64,000 nucleotides of DNA. Source: Gaiellasilicea sp963745775 (GTDB lineage Bacteria > Actinomycetota > Thermoleophilia > Gaiellales > Gaiellaceae). The DNA is taken from assembly GCA_963745775.1 (NCBI GenBank), contig CAVUYY010000019.1, forward strand, positions 1 through 64,000. Direction: 5' to 3'. The translations under genes were made by a program, and so were the position numbers. Shown here in pieces: positions 28,077 through 37,399 of the stretch; within the stretch, counting starts at the first letter, position 1, and the number at the start of each line of letters is the position of its first letter. The notes beneath the pieces are model-generated. The model was not told where the DNA came from and ran no database searches. It was given only the letters and a program-made list of their open reading frames with translations.

Positions 28077-28904
28077 GCCGACCCCAGTACGTGCCGCGCA
28101 GCCGCCTCGTCGGTCACGAGCCCGGAGAGGATCCGTCCGCGCAGCACGGCGAGGATCGCTTCGTGCTTCGCCTCTCCGCCGGCAACCGCGACGGTTCGAG
28201 CGCGGCGCAGGCCTTCGAGCGAGAGCGCCAGCGCTGGCTCGGGGTCGAGCACCGAGCCGTCCGGGCCGAACACGTGCACGAGGACGTGACCGCCTCCCGA
28301 CCCGTGAGGCCCGATCCCGACGAGCGCGACCTGTATCTGGTCGAAGAGCTCGAGCGTCGGCCGGATCGTCTCGTCGTCGAGCAGCTCGTCGAGAGTGGCG
28401 GGGCGCGCGGGCGCGGGCAGCAGCGAGACCGAGCCGCCGAGCCGCTCGGCCAGCCGCACCGCCACCTCCGACGGCCCGGTGCCGGTTGCGAGACCGGGGA
28501 TCGCGCCGCAGATCTGGACGACATCGTGCCGCTCGGCTTGCGGCGCGAGCTCGCCGACGAGCGCGCTCAGCGTCTCGCCCCAGGCGACGCCGACGAGATC
28601 GCCGCGGCGGAGGACGAGCGGCAGGGTCGCCGCACCGGCGCGCGCGAGCGCGCCCGGCTCCGGCACGACGACGGCCAGGTCGAGCCCGAACGCCGCCTCG
28701 AGCCGCGCCGCGAGGTCGTCTTCCCGGCGAAGCTCGTCCTCGATCTCGATCCGGACCACGCCCTCCGCGCGCGCCGCCTCGAGCAGGCGCATGACGCGGA
28801 AGCGCGAGACGCCGAGCCTGCGCCCGACCTCCTGCTGGGTGAGGCCGCGGTGGTAGTAGAGCCGCGCGGCGTGCGCGAGCTCGGCTCTGTGGGCTGCTGC
28901 TCAT
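28073..28904 (-). CDS. SorC/DeoR-type sugar-binding transcriptional regulator (frameshifted near start)
   Basis: About 276 aa. The N-terminal helix-turn-helix (AELAHAARLYYHRGLTQQEV, GRRLGVSRFRVMRLL) lies in a different frame from ATG 28904 (MSSSPQS); one base near 28880 breaks them. The effector domain (VGVAWGETLSALV, VVQICGAIPG, VGIGPHGSGGGHV) matches the SorC sugar-binding domain, which binds a phosphorylated sugar. In the HTH frame the only start would be internal, so ATG 28904 plus an indel is preferred. It lies 20 bp from the divergent phosphotriesterase-like gene and probably regulates both directions. Confidence 0.85.
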
Positions 28905-28924
28905 ATGTGTAAGTTACTGCACAG
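28905..28924. promoter_or_regulatory. 20-bp divergent region with operator-like inverted repeat
   Basis: The whole gap between the two start codons is an inverted repeat: ATGTGTA (28905-28911) and TGCACAG (28918-28924) around a 6-nt spacer. Symmetry extends into both start codons, giving 8 of 10 matched positions per arm. It is a likely binding site for the SorC-type regulator. With so little room, at least one transcript should be leaderless. Confidence 0.5.
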
Positions 28925-29755
28925 ATGTCGACGGTGCACACCGTGCTAGGGGCGATTGCGCCAGAGGAGCTCGGGCCGTGCAGCGCGCACGAGCACGTCT
29001 TCCTCGCGACGCCGCTGCTTCCCGGCGAGGAGCTGGACGACCTCGACGCGGCGGTCGAGGACGTCGGTGCGCTGGGAGCCGCCGGAGCCGCCGCGCTCGT
29101 CGAGTGGACGCCGCTCGGTCTCGGCCGCGACCTCGACGGACTCGTCGCCGTGTCGCGCGCGACCGGGCTCCACATCGTCGCCTGCACCGGCCTTCACCGT
29201 GAAGCCCACTATCCGGATGGGTTCCCCGGCACCGTCGAGGAGCTCGCCGACCGCTTCGCCGCCGAGCTCGCCGATCGGTGCGGCGCGATCAAGACCGGCG
29301 CCGGCTACCACCGGATCAGCGCGTTCGAGCGGCGGACGTTCGAGGCTGCGGCCGCAGCGCACGCGGCGACCGGCGCGCCGATCTGCGTCCACACCGAGCA
29401 GGGGACGCTCGGCCCGGAGCTGCTCGAGCTCCTGACCGGGCTCGGCGTTCCCGCTGGCCGGATCGTGCTCGCGCATCTCGACCGAAACCCCGATCCCGGC
29501 CTCCACCGCGAGCTCGCCGCCGCGGGCGCCTGGCTCTGCTACGACCGGATCGGCCGGATCAAGTACGGGCCGGACTCGGAGATCCTCGACCTGATCGAGC
29601 GCGTTGGGCCCGAGCGGATCCTGCTCGGCACCGACTACGCGCGCCGGAGCGAGGCGCCGTTCGACTACCTCTTCCGCCGGTTCGTGCCCCGCCTCGAGCC
29701 CGACCTTGCGCACCGGCTTCTCGTCGAGAACCCCGCCGCGGCGTTCGCGTGGTAG
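28925..29755 (+). CDS. Phosphotriesterase-family metal hydrolase
   Basis: 276 aa. The opening TVLGAIAPEELGPCSAHEHVF holds the His-x-His metal pair (SAHEH). Other ligands are the Lys in GAIKTGAGY, His in CVHTEQGT, His in VLAHLDRN and Asp in LLGTDYARR. Bacterial relatives in sugar clusters act as lactonases or as unknown phospho-sugar hydrolases; organophosphate activity is not implied. The start is ATG 28925, immediately after the operator-like repeat. The 3' end overlaps the FAD oxidoreductase start (GTGGTAG). Confidence 0.88.
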   Translation: MSTVHTVLGAIAPEELGPCSAHEHVFLATPLLPGEELDDLDAAVEDVGALGAAGAAALVEWTPLGLGRDLDGLVAVSRATGLHIVACTGLHREAHYPDGFPGTVEELADRFAAELADRCGAIKTGAGYHRISAFERRTFEAAAAAHAATGAPICVHTEQGTLGPELLELLTGLGVPAGRIVLAHLDRNPDPGLHRELAAAGAWLCYDRIGRIKYGPDSEILDLIERVGPERILLGTDYARRSEAPFDYLFRRFVPRLEPDLAHRLLVENPAAAFAW

Positions 29756-31015
29756 ACGTCCTCGTCGTCGGGGCCGGCTCCGCGGGCTCGACCGCCGCGA
29801 TCGCCGCCGCCCGGACCGGCGCGAGCACGCTGCTCGTCGACCGGCTCGGCTTTCTCGGCGGCACCTCGACCGCCGTCCTCGACACCTTCTACGCCTTCTA
29901 CACGCCGGGCAGGGAGCCGCGGAAGGTCGTGGCCGGGATCCCGGACGAGGTCGTCGCCGGCCTCGAGGCCGAGGGCGCCGCGTTCCTGCGCCCGAACACC
30001 TACGGCGCCGGCACGGGGATCACGTACGACCCGGAGACGCTGAAGCGGGTCTGGGAGACGCTCGTGCTCGACGCCGGCGCCGACGTGCTCCTGCACTCGT
30101 TCGTGCACGGGGTCGAGCTGGACGGAGGCACCGTGGCCGCGGTCCGCCTCTGGACGAAGGGCGGCGAGCGGGTGATCCGACCGCGAGTCGTCGTCGACGC
30201 CAGCGGCGACGCGGACGTCTGCCACCTCGCCGGCGCGCCGTACGAGGCGCCCGGCGAGGGAGGGCAGGTGCAGAGCCTCTCGACGGTCTTCCGGATGGCG
30301 AACGTGGACACCGATCGGGCCGAGGCGGTGCCGAAGGAGGAGCTCTGGGCGCTGATGCGCGAGGCGTCGGCGTCGGGCGACTACGCGCTCACCCGGCTCG
30401 AGGGCTCGGTGCACCGGACGCCGCAGCGGGGCGTGATGATGGCCCTGATGACGCGGATGCGCGACGTGGACGCCACCGATCCCGAGCAGCTCACGCGCGC
30501 CGAGATCGAGGGCCGCCGCCAGTGCCGCGAGTACTTCCGCTTCCTCCGCGAGCGCGTGCCGGGCTACGAGGAGGCGGTGCTCGTCTCGACGAGCCCCGCG
30601 ATCGGCGTCCGCGAGAGCCGGCGGATCCTCGGCGAGCACGTGCTCACGGGCGACGAGATCCTCGCCGCGACCCGCTTCCCGGACGAGATCGCGCAGTGCG
30701 GCGCGCCGATCGAGGATCACCATGCGGGTTCCGACACCCGCTGGGCCTATCTCCCCGAGGGCGCGACCTACGGGATTCCCTATCGCTCGCTGCTGCCGCG
30801 CGAGGTCGAGAACGTCGTCGTGGCCGGGCGCTGCTTCTCGGCGACGCACGACGCGCACGCTTCGGCGCGCAGCATGGGCACGTGCATGGCGATGGGCCAG
30901 GCGGCGGGAACGGCTGCTGCGCTGGCGGCGGCCGGCGACGTCGCGCCACGCGAGCTCGATCCGGCGTGCGTTGCGGGCGCGCCTGCAGGAGGACGGTGCC
31001 GATGTCGGCGGTTGA
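29749..31015 (+). CDS. FAD-dependent oxidoreductase, FAD_oxidored family (3' frameshift)
   Basis: About 421 aa. The Rossmann start VVGAGSAGSTAAIAAARTGA with GGTST, a VVVDASGDADVCHLAG segment, REsRRILGEH and the C-terminal FAD contact VVVAGRCFSATHDAHASAR are typical of PF12831 enzymes. GTG 29749 overlaps the previous gene. In the sequence as given the frame runs on to 31047, but removing one base near 30970 gives DPAALRARLQEDGADVGG and a stop at 31015, the usual family end. That stop overlaps the aldolase start by 14 bp. It probably oxidises a polyol or sugar intermediate. Confidence 0.87.
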
Positions 31016-31559
31016 GCGGATCCTGGCGGAGCGGTTCGTCGCGGTGATCCGCCGCGCGCCGGATCTCGACGCGGTCGCGGAGGAGCTGGTCGAGGCGGGG
31101 ATCGGCGTGCTCGAGTTCACGCTCGACAGCCCTGGCGCGCTCGAGGCGATCGCCCGCTGGCGGGGTCGGGCGACCGTGCTCGCCGGAACGGTGCGCACCG
31201 AGGCCGAGGCCGCGGCGGCCGTCGAGGCGGGGGCGGAAGCGCTCGTCTCCCCCGTGCTCGATCCGGAGCTTGTGCGCAAAGAACACACAGTGCCGTTCGT
31301 GCCAGGCTGCTTCACCGCGAGCGAGATCGAGCAGGCCTGGCGGCTCGGCGCGCCGCTCGTCAAGCTCTTTCCCGCAGGCGCGCTCGGCCCGGGCTACGTC
31401 CGCTCGCTCCTCGCACCGCTCGCCGACGTGCCGCTCCTCGTCACCGGCGGGATCACGGCCGAGAACGCGCTCGACTTCCTCGCCGCCGGCGCGGTCGCCG
31501 TCGGCGCCGATTCGAGCCGCGCCGTCGCCGTCTGGCAGCGGGTTAGAGTCGCGCGATGA
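31002..31559 (+). CDS. 2-keto-3-deoxy-6-phosphogluconate/KHG aldolase family
   Basis: 185 aa, a class I aldolase barrel. It has FVAVIRRAPD, GVLEFTLDSPGALEAI (catalytic Glu), VSPVLDPELV and PFVPGCFTASEIEQAW, with the Schiff-base Lys in PLVKLFPAG and the phosphate-binding VTGGITAENALDFLAAGAVAVG. It splits KDPG, KDPGal or a related 2-keto-3-deoxy acid to pyruvate. Its ATG lies within the 3' end of the oxidoreductase gene, and its stop overlaps the next start (ATGA). It marks the pathway of this operon as a deoxy-keto-acid route. Confidence 0.92.
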   Translation: MSAVERILAERFVAVIRRAPDLDAVAEELVEAGIGVLEFTLDSPGALEAIARWRGRATVLAGTVRTEAEAAAAVEAGAEALVSPVLDPELVRKEHTVPFVPGCFTASEIEQAWRLGAPLVKLFPAGALGPGYVRSLLAPLADVPLLVTGGITAENALDFLAAGAVAVGADSSRAVAVWQRVRVAR

Positions 31560-32685
31560 AGGCCGCCGTCGTGGGAACAGGCTTCATCGGCGTCGTCCAC
31601 GTCGAGGCGCTGCGGCGGCTCGGGATCGAGATCGCCGGCGTCGTCGGCTCCTCGCCCGAGCGAGCCGCCGAGAAGCCCGGCCTGCCCGAGCCGTACGAGA
31701 GCTTCGAGGCGATGCTCGCCGACGAGCGCGTCGACGTCGTCCACCTGACGACGCCGAACCACCTCCACCATCCGCAGGTGAAGGCCGTGCTCGCCGCCGG
31801 CAAGCACGTCGTCTGCGAGAAGCCGCTCGCGCTCACCTCGACCGAGTCGGCCGAGCTGCTCGAGCTCGCAGAGGCGAGCGGACTCGTCCACTGCACGAAC
31901 TACAACATCCGCTTCTATCCGCTCTGCCACGAGGCGCGCGCCCGCATCCGGCGCGGCGACCTCGGCCGGGTCTGGAACGCGCACGGCCGCTACGTCCAGG
32001 ACTGGCTGCACGAATCGACCGACTGGAACTGGCGGCTCGATCCCGAGGTCGGGGGCTCGCTGCGGGCGGTCGCCGACATCGGCACCCACTGGCTCGACCT
32101 GACGGGCTGGATCACCGGTCGCCGGGTCCAGGCCGTGCTCGCCGACCTCTTCACCGTGCACGAGGTCCGGCACGTCCCGACCGGTCCGGTCGAGACGTAT
32201 GGCGACGCGGGCGACGTCGAGCGCGTCGACCGGGACATGTCCACCGAGGACGTGGCGCACATCCTGCTCCGCTACGAGGACGGGAGCCGCGGCCAGGTGA
32301 CGATCTCCCAGGTCAGCGCCGGCCGGAAGAACCACCTCTCCTTCGAGGTCGACGGGTCGAGAGGGCGCGCTCGCGTGGGACTCGGACCGCAACGAGGAGC
32401 TCTGGCTCGGCCATCGCGACCGGCCGAACGAGCTCGTGGCCCGCGATCCCGGCCTGCTCGACGCCAGCGACGCGCGCGGTCAGCGACCTGCCGGGCGGGC
32501 ACGCGGACGGCTTCACCGACACCTTCAAGCAGCTCTACCGCGCGGTCTACCGGGCCGTCGAGGCGGGCGCGATGCCGGCCGAGCCGGACTTCCCCACCTT
32601 CGCGGACGGCCACGAGGAGATCCTGCTCTGCGACGCGATCGCCGCGTCCGCGGAGACCGGCAACTGGACGGAGGTGAGGCGATGA
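31556..32685 (+). CDS. Gfo/Idh/MocA-family oxidoreductase (two frame breaks)
   Basis: About 376 aa after joining three frames. Rossmann motif GTGFIG (7-12), VCEKPLA with the catalytic Lys, NYNIRFYPLCHEAR, and DIGTHWLDLTGW with the substrate-binding Asp and His. The C-terminal sheet continues as ALAWDSDRNEELWLGHRD, then LPGGHADGFTDTFKQLYRA. Breaks are near 32362 (an extra A) and 32478. It is an NAD(P)-dependent sugar dehydrogenase. ATG 31556 and the stop at 32685 both overlap neighbours by four bases. Confidence 0.87.
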
Positions 32686-33591
32686 AGCTGGGCTTCCTGA
32701 CCGCGGCGTTCCCCGAGCTCTCGCTCGAGGAGATCGCGGCGTGGGCGGCGGCGGAGGGATTCGAGACGCTCGAGGTCGCGTGCTGGCCGGGCGGCGGCGG
32801 CGAGCGGCGGCGCTACGCGGGCGTCACCCACATCGACGTCGACGACTACGACGCCGGCCAGGTGCGCGACGTGCTCGACCGGCACGGCCTCGAGATCTCG
32901 GCGCTCGCCTACTACCCGAACAACCTCCATCCGGACGACGCCCATCGCGCCGAGGTCAACGGCCATCTCCGCAAGGTGATCGACGCGGCGGCGGCGCTCG
33001 GGCGTCCCGACCGTCGGCACCTTCGCCGGCAACGACAAGGATCGCCCGCTCGCCGAGAACCTCGAGCGCTTCCGCGCGATCTGGCCCGACCTCGTCTCGC
33101 ACGCGACCTCGCAGGGCGTCCAGGTCGCGATCGAGAACTGCCCGATGATCTTCAGCCAGGACGAGTGGCCGGGCGGGAACAACCTCGCGTGGTCGCCGGC
33201 GATCTGGGAGGCGATGTTCGAGGCGATCCCCGATCCGGGCTTCGGGCTCAACCTCGATCCCTCGCACCTCGTCTGGCTGATGATCGACGTCGAGCGCGCG
33301 ATCCGCGACTTCGGCGAGCGCATCCTCCACACCCACGCGAAGGATCTCCAGATCGACCGCGACGGGCTCTATCGCCACGGGACGCTCTCGGGCGGGATCG
33401 GCTGGCAGGTGCCGCGGCTGCCGGGGCTCGGCGAGGTGAGCTGGCCGCGCTTCGTCGCGGCGCTCTCGGCGGCGGGCTACGACGGCGTGGTCTCGATCGA
33501 GCACGAGGATCGGCGCTTCGAGGGCGACGAGGAGCTCGTCAAGCGCGGCTTCCTGCTCGCGCGGAACGTGCTCCGCCCGCTGATCGTGTGA
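32682..33591 (+). CDS. Sugar phosphate isomerase/epimerase, xylose-isomerase-like TIM barrel (frameshifted)
   Basis: About 303 aa. It has MKLGFLTAAFPELSLEEIA, FETLEVACWPGGG, ISALAYYPNNLHPD, VAIENCPMIF (metal Glu), LNLDPSHLVWL (Asp/His), ILHTHAKDL (His/Lys) and VVSIEHEDRRFEG (Glu). An extra G in CTCGGGCGTC near 33003 breaks AAALG from VPTVGTFAGNDKD. Ligands for the divalent metal are all kept. It is probably a keto-sugar epimerase or inosose-type isomerase acting with the adjacent Gfo/Idh enzyme. Overlaps on both sides (ATGA, GTGA) tie it into the operon. Confidence 0.88.
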
Positions 33592-34396
33592 GGCTCGAGG
33601 CGGGGGACTTCGCCGTTCGGCTGCTGCCGGAGCGCGGGCTCGACGTGGCGGAGGCGTGGCTCGACGGAGTCCAGCTCGCGTGGCTCTCCGGCGCGGGCTT
33701 CGACGGCGACGAATGGGGCGGCGGGCTCGTGACGACGCGCGGGCTCCAGAACGTCGGCGCGGCGTCCGAGGGCTTTCCGCTGCACGGCCATTACCACGAC
33801 CAGCCTGCGGAGGTGATCGAGCAGGGCGACGGATTCGTTCGAGGCCGCGTCGAGGACGGGCCGTTTGTCCTCGAGCGCGAGGTGCAGGTCGGCGCCGGTT
33901 GGCTGCGGATCCGGGACGTGACGGAGAACGTCGGCGACGCGCCCGAGCCGGCGCCGCTCCTCTACCACGTCAACCTCGGCGGGCCGCTCTGGGCTCCGGG
34001 AGGCGAGGTCGGCGTGGCCGAGCTCGTCGAGACGATCCCGCGCGACGAGGCGGCGCGGTCCGGGCTCGCGACGCTGGTCGGAGCCGCCCGAGCCGGCCGA
34101 GCTCCCAGAGCGCGTCTTCGAGCACCGCTTCCGCCCCGTCGACGGAACCGGCTCCGCGCGCGTGCGGAACGCGCGCACCGGCTTCGAGCTCCTGCCTCTC
34201 GTGGGGCGCGGCCGAGCTCCCGCGACTGCACCAGTGGGTCGATCCGCGACCCGGCTATTACGGCTTCGCGCTCGAGCCCGCCAACTGCTCCGTGCTCGGC
34301 CGCGCCGCCGACCGCACTGCGGGCACCCTGCCGCTGCTCGACCCGGGCGCGACGCGCGAAACCTGGCTCGAGCTCCGACCTGGACGAATCGAGTAA
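33588..34396 (+). CDS. Aldose-1-epimerase-like protein (DUF4432 type, two frame breaks)
   Basis: About 269 aa. Beta-sandwich pattern: RLLPERGLDVAEAWLDGVQ, GGGLVTTRGLQNVG, FPLHGHYHDQPAEV (a His pair typical of mutarotases), LLYHVNLGGPLW, and after breaks near 34080 and 34203 RLHQWVDPRPGYYGFALEPAN. It is likely a mutarotase-like or regulatory sugar-binding protein. GTG 33588 overlaps the previous stop (GTGA), and it is the last gene of the rightward operon. The next gene is convergent. Confidence 0.82.
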
Positions 34397-34433
34397 GTCC
34401 TCTGCCTGGGCCAGAGATGTCCGCTGAGATTCG

Positions 34434-35045
34434 CTAGGGCTGCGGACGCCCGATCCGGGGCGGTGGCCAGTAGGTCACCTCAGCCCGCCCGATGATGCGG
34501 TCACGAGAGACGGCCCCCCAGCGGCGCGAATCGCAGGACATGGCTCGGTTATCGCCTAGCACGAAGTAGCCATCGCTCGGGCTGCTTCCCCAACTCCCGC
34601 TCTCGCGGCCCCGGTAGGCAGGCTGAAGATATGGCTCGCTCAGCCGCTCGCCGTTGATGAAGACGGATCCGGCCCGCATCGAAACGGACTCACCCGGCAA
34701 GCCCACGATCCTCTTGATGAAGGTTCCACCGGCGTCGCAGGCGGCCTCGACTTGGGGCGGCGCGTCGAAGACGATGATGTCGCCGCGTTCAGGTTCGTGG
34801 AAGCGATAGACGAGGCGGTTCGCGATGACTCGATCGGAGACGCGCGACTTGCAACCGCTGACCGGTTTGGCGCAGTGGAGGGTGGGTTCCATCGACGGCG
34901 AGGGAATCCGATACGGCTTCGCGACTTCGGCCTGGAAGATCAGTACTGCGATTACAGCCACGGTGATGGTCAGCGCCCAATCGACCAGCGTTCTCAATGG
35001 GGCTGGAAGGCGAGACAGAGACCGATCGAGAATTCGCACAGCCAA
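34434..35045 (-). CDS. lepB: Signal peptidase I
   Basis: 203 aa. One N-terminal helix (about 22-40) precedes the catalytic Ser51 in PSPSMEPTL and the general-base Lys111 in FIKRIVGLPGE. Box E is GYFVLGDNR, with a Ser-Arg-Arg-Trp-Gly end. It removes signal peptides outside the membrane. An extra Cys-containing insert (HCAKPVSGCKSRV and AACDAGG) occurs near the active site, as in other Thermoleophilia copies with disulfides. The gene is isolated between sugar islands and is probably monocistronic. Confidence 0.95.
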   Translation of the reverse strand: MAVRILDRSLSRLPAPLRTLVDWALTITVAVIAVLIFQAEVAKPYRIPSPSMEPTLHCAKPVSGCKSRVSDRVIANRLVYRFHEPERGDIIVFDAPPQVEAACDAGGTFIKRIVGLPGESVSMRAGSVFINGERLSEPYLQPAYRGRESGSWGSSPSDGYFVLGDNRAMSCDSRRWGAVSRDRIIGRAEVTYWPPPRIGRPQP

Positions 35046-35107
35046 AGAGTGCCACTGCGCCGCGCGTCCCGCATCTCAATCGGACACGTCATCGACTGAG
35101 AGCGCTG

Positions 35108-35827
35108 TTACTTGGGCGGGCGGTCGACGTCGAAGTCGACGTGGAGGCCGTAGCGGTTACCGGCGTAGCGCGACTCCGTCGACTCGAGCGGTCTCCCCCG
35201 CTCGTCCTCGATCAGCCGCTGCTCGACGAGGAGCGGCGCGCCGGCCGGGACGCCGAGCACGTCGGCGTCGTCGTCCGTCGCCGCCTCGGCGAGGAGGATG
35301 CCTCGCCCTCGGGTCGGCGCGAACCCCGCCGCGAAGAGCGTCTCGTGGAGCGAGCCGGAATCGAGATCCGCGGCGAGCACCGCCTCAGCACACGCCTCCC
35401 TGAGCACGGCCGTCTCGACGACGATCGGCTGTCCGTCGGCGAGCCGCAGCCGCTGGATCACGATCACCTGCGCGCCCGGCTTCAGCTTGAGCCGAGCCGC
35501 CTCGTCCGGCCTCGCGGGCCTCAGGCGCCGCTCGAGGAGGCGCGAGCTGGGAACACGCTTCTGGCGTCGCATCTCGGTCGTGAAGCTGAGCAGATTGCCC
35601 GCCTGCCGGTGCGTGGACGGCTCCGCGACGAACGTGCCGCGGCCGCGAATCCGCTCGACGAGCCCCTCCTGCGTCAGCACCTGCACGGCCTGCCGCGCGG
35701 TCATCCGGCTGACCCCGAACTCCTCGCAGAGCGCCGAGTCGGAGGGAAGCACGTCGCCCGGATCGAGCACCGCGATTCGCGCCCGGAGCGCCTGCTCGAT
35801 CTCGTAGTAGCGCGGGACGAAGTTCAT
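35108..35827 (-). CDS. GntR-family (HutC type) transcriptional regulator with UTRA domain
   Basis: 239 aa. A winged helix (PSDSALCEEFGVSRMTARQA, VLTQEGLVERIRGRGTFV) occupies about 25-70. A UTRA effector domain follows (LKPGAQVIVIQRLRLADGQP, VETAVLREAC, FDVDRPPK). ATG 35827 overlaps the SMP-30 stop (ATGA), so it is the last gene of a six-gene catabolic operon. HutC-type proteins bind palindromes such as the one at 40636-40649 in front of this operon. Autoregulation by the operon's sugar or sugar phosphate is therefore likely. Confidence 0.92.
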   Translation of the reverse strand: MNFVPRYYEIEQALRARIAVLDPGDVLPSDSALCEEFGVSRMTARQAVQVLTQEGLVERIRGRGTFVAEPSTHRQAGNLLSFTTEMRRQKRVPSSRLLERRLRPARPDEAARLKLKPGAQVIVIQRLRLADGQPIVVETAVLREACAEAVLAADLDSGSLHETLFAAGFAPTRGRGILLAEAATDDDADVLGVPAGAPLLVEQRLIEDERGRPLESTESRYAGNRYGLHVDFDVDRPPK

Positions 35828-36645
35828 CCGGCGTCCAGCGCCCACCGCTCCGGCCGGTGCAGAGGCGCGCCGCGGAGGCCGAGCTCGAGCAGCGTCAGGT
35901 GCCAGCGGCCGAGGTTCGCGGCGACGACGCGATCGAGCTCCCCTCCGACGAAGCACACGTTGGTCGGCGCCGAGAGGATCGTTCCCTGCGGGTCGTCGGC
36001 GACCACCTCCAGCGCGCCACCGGCGTCCAGGTGGTAGATCCGGTCCGGCCGGTAGCAGGAGACGAGGAGCCCGCCGGCGTCGGTGCACGCGAGCCCGTCG
36101 AGCACGGCGCCGTCGATCCGGGCGACCGTCTCGCAGCGACCGGTCGCGAGCTCGACCCGCGAGACACGCGGATCCGCCGACTCGACGAGCCAGAGGTGGC
36201 GCCCGTCCGGTGAGACGGCGAGCCCGTTCGTGAAGCAGGGGCGCTCGTCGGTGAGCGTGTCGCGATCGCCGTCCGCCGCGATCCGAAGGATGCGACCGTC
36301 GTCGCGGCGCCAGGTGCCGGAGTCGGACACGTAGAGCGTCCCGTCCGGCCCGAACGCCGGATAGTTGGCGAACGTCAGGTCGGTTGCGATCGGCGTGAAC
36401 CGCTCGCCGTCCCAGGCGTGGACACCCGCCTCCTGGCAGCAGAGGACGAGCCGGCCGCGGCCGTCCAGCGCGAGCCCGAGCACGAACCCCGGCGCGCGCG
36501 CCACCTCGGCGAAGGTGCGCTCCTCGAGCTCGACCCGGTAGACCTGCCCGGCCTCGCCGCCGGCCCAGACGCAGCCGCGCTCGGCGTCCCAGCAGACGCC
36601 CTCCGGGTGGTCGAGCCCGAAGACGAGCACCCTAGGTTCGCGCAT
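35824..36645 (-). CDS. SMP-30/gluconolactonase-family lactonase
   Basis: 273 aa, a six-bladed beta-propeller. GLDHPEGVCWD has the first metal Glu. Further on are EEAGVHAWDG-like repeats, FANYPAFGPDGTLYVSDSG (Asn/Asp metal ligands), GLAVSPDGRHLWLVESA, and DGLACTDAGGLLVSCYRPD. It hydrolyses a sugar lactone to the acid with Ca or Zn. It overlaps the SDR gene upstream by 14 bp and the GntR gene downstream by 4 bp. It fits a pathway in which a dehydrogenase makes a lactone that is then opened. Confidence 0.9.
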   Translation of the reverse strand: MREPRVLVFGLDHPEGVCWDAERGCVWAGGEAGQVYRVELEERTFAEVARAPGFVLGLALDGRGRLVLCCQEAGVHAWDGERFTPIATDLTFANYPAFGPDGTLYVSDSGTWRRDDGRILRIAADGDRDTLTDERPCFTNGLAVSPDGRHLWLVESADPRVSRVELATGRCETVARIDGAVLDGLACTDAGGLLVSCYRPDRIYHLDAGGALEVVADDPQGTILSAPTNVCFVGGELDRVVAANLGRWHLTLLELGLRGAPLHRPERWALDAG

Positions 36646-37399
36646 GGCCGACCGATCCGTCGATCGTGAGGCCGCCGTCGACGACGAGCTCCTGACCTGT
36701 CACGTAACGCGACTCGTGGGTCGCGAGGAAGACGGCCGCATCGGCGACCTCCTCCGGCGAGCCGATCCTCCCCAGTGGGATCCGCTCCTCGTAAGTGCGC
36801 CGCACCGCCGGCGTGTAAGCGGTCTGGTTCAGCGGCGTGTCCGTGGCGCCGGGCGCAAGCGCGTTCACCGTGATCCCGTGCGGCGCGAGCTCGACGGCGA
36901 GCGTCTTCGTCAGGCCGACGATCGCGCCCTTCGCGGCGATGTAGGCGCCGAGGTCGGCGACGACGAGGATGTCGGAGGCGGAGCTGACGTTGACGATCCG
37001 GCCGCCGGCGCCGGCCTCGATCATCCGCCGCGCGGCGGCGCGGCAGCCGTAGAAGTAGCCGTGGAGGTTGGCGGCGAGCAGGCCGTGCCAGTCCTCGTCC
37101 GTCGTCTCGACGACTGGCTTCACGAGCAGCTTCGCCGCGTTGTTGACCCAGATGTCGATCCCGCCGAAGCGCTCGACGGTCGCCGCCGCGAGCTCGTCGT
37201 GCGCCGCGGCTTCACCCGCGTCGCCGCGAACCGCGAGCGCCTCGCGGCCCTCCGCGCGGATCGCAGCCTCAGTCTCGGAGCCGTCGGCGAGGTCGAGGAA
37301 GGCGACGTCCGCTCCCGCGCGCGCCAGGGCGACGGCGATCGCGGCGCCGATTCCGGTCGCCGCTCCCGTCACCACCGCGCGGGTTCCGTGCAGGGTCAT
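36632..37399 (-). CDS. SDR-family sugar/polyol dehydrogenase
   Basis: 255 aa. TGAATGIG cofactor motif (10-17), NNAAKLLV, the catalytic Ser in VNVSSASD, the Tyr-Lys pair in YIAAKGAIVG, NALAPGATDTPLN and the tail TGQELVVDGGL. LDLADGS after strand 2 suggests NAD(H). ATG 37399 overlaps the alcohol dehydrogenase stop (ATGA). It probably oxidises the sugar or polyol handled by this operon, together with the Zn-dependent dehydrogenase upstream. Confidence 0.92.
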   Translation of the reverse strand: MTLHGTRAVVTGAATGIGAAIAVALARAGADVAFLDLADGSETEAAIRAEGREALAVRGDAGEAAAHDELAAATVERFGGIDIWVNNAAKLLVKPVVETTDEDWHGLLAANLHGYFYGCRAAARRMIEAGAGGRIVNVSSASDILVVADLGAYIAAKGAIVGLTKTLAVELAPHGITVNALAPGATDTPLNQTAYTPAVRRTYEERIPLGRIGSPEEVADAAVFLATHESRYVTGQELVVDGGLTIDGSVGHART

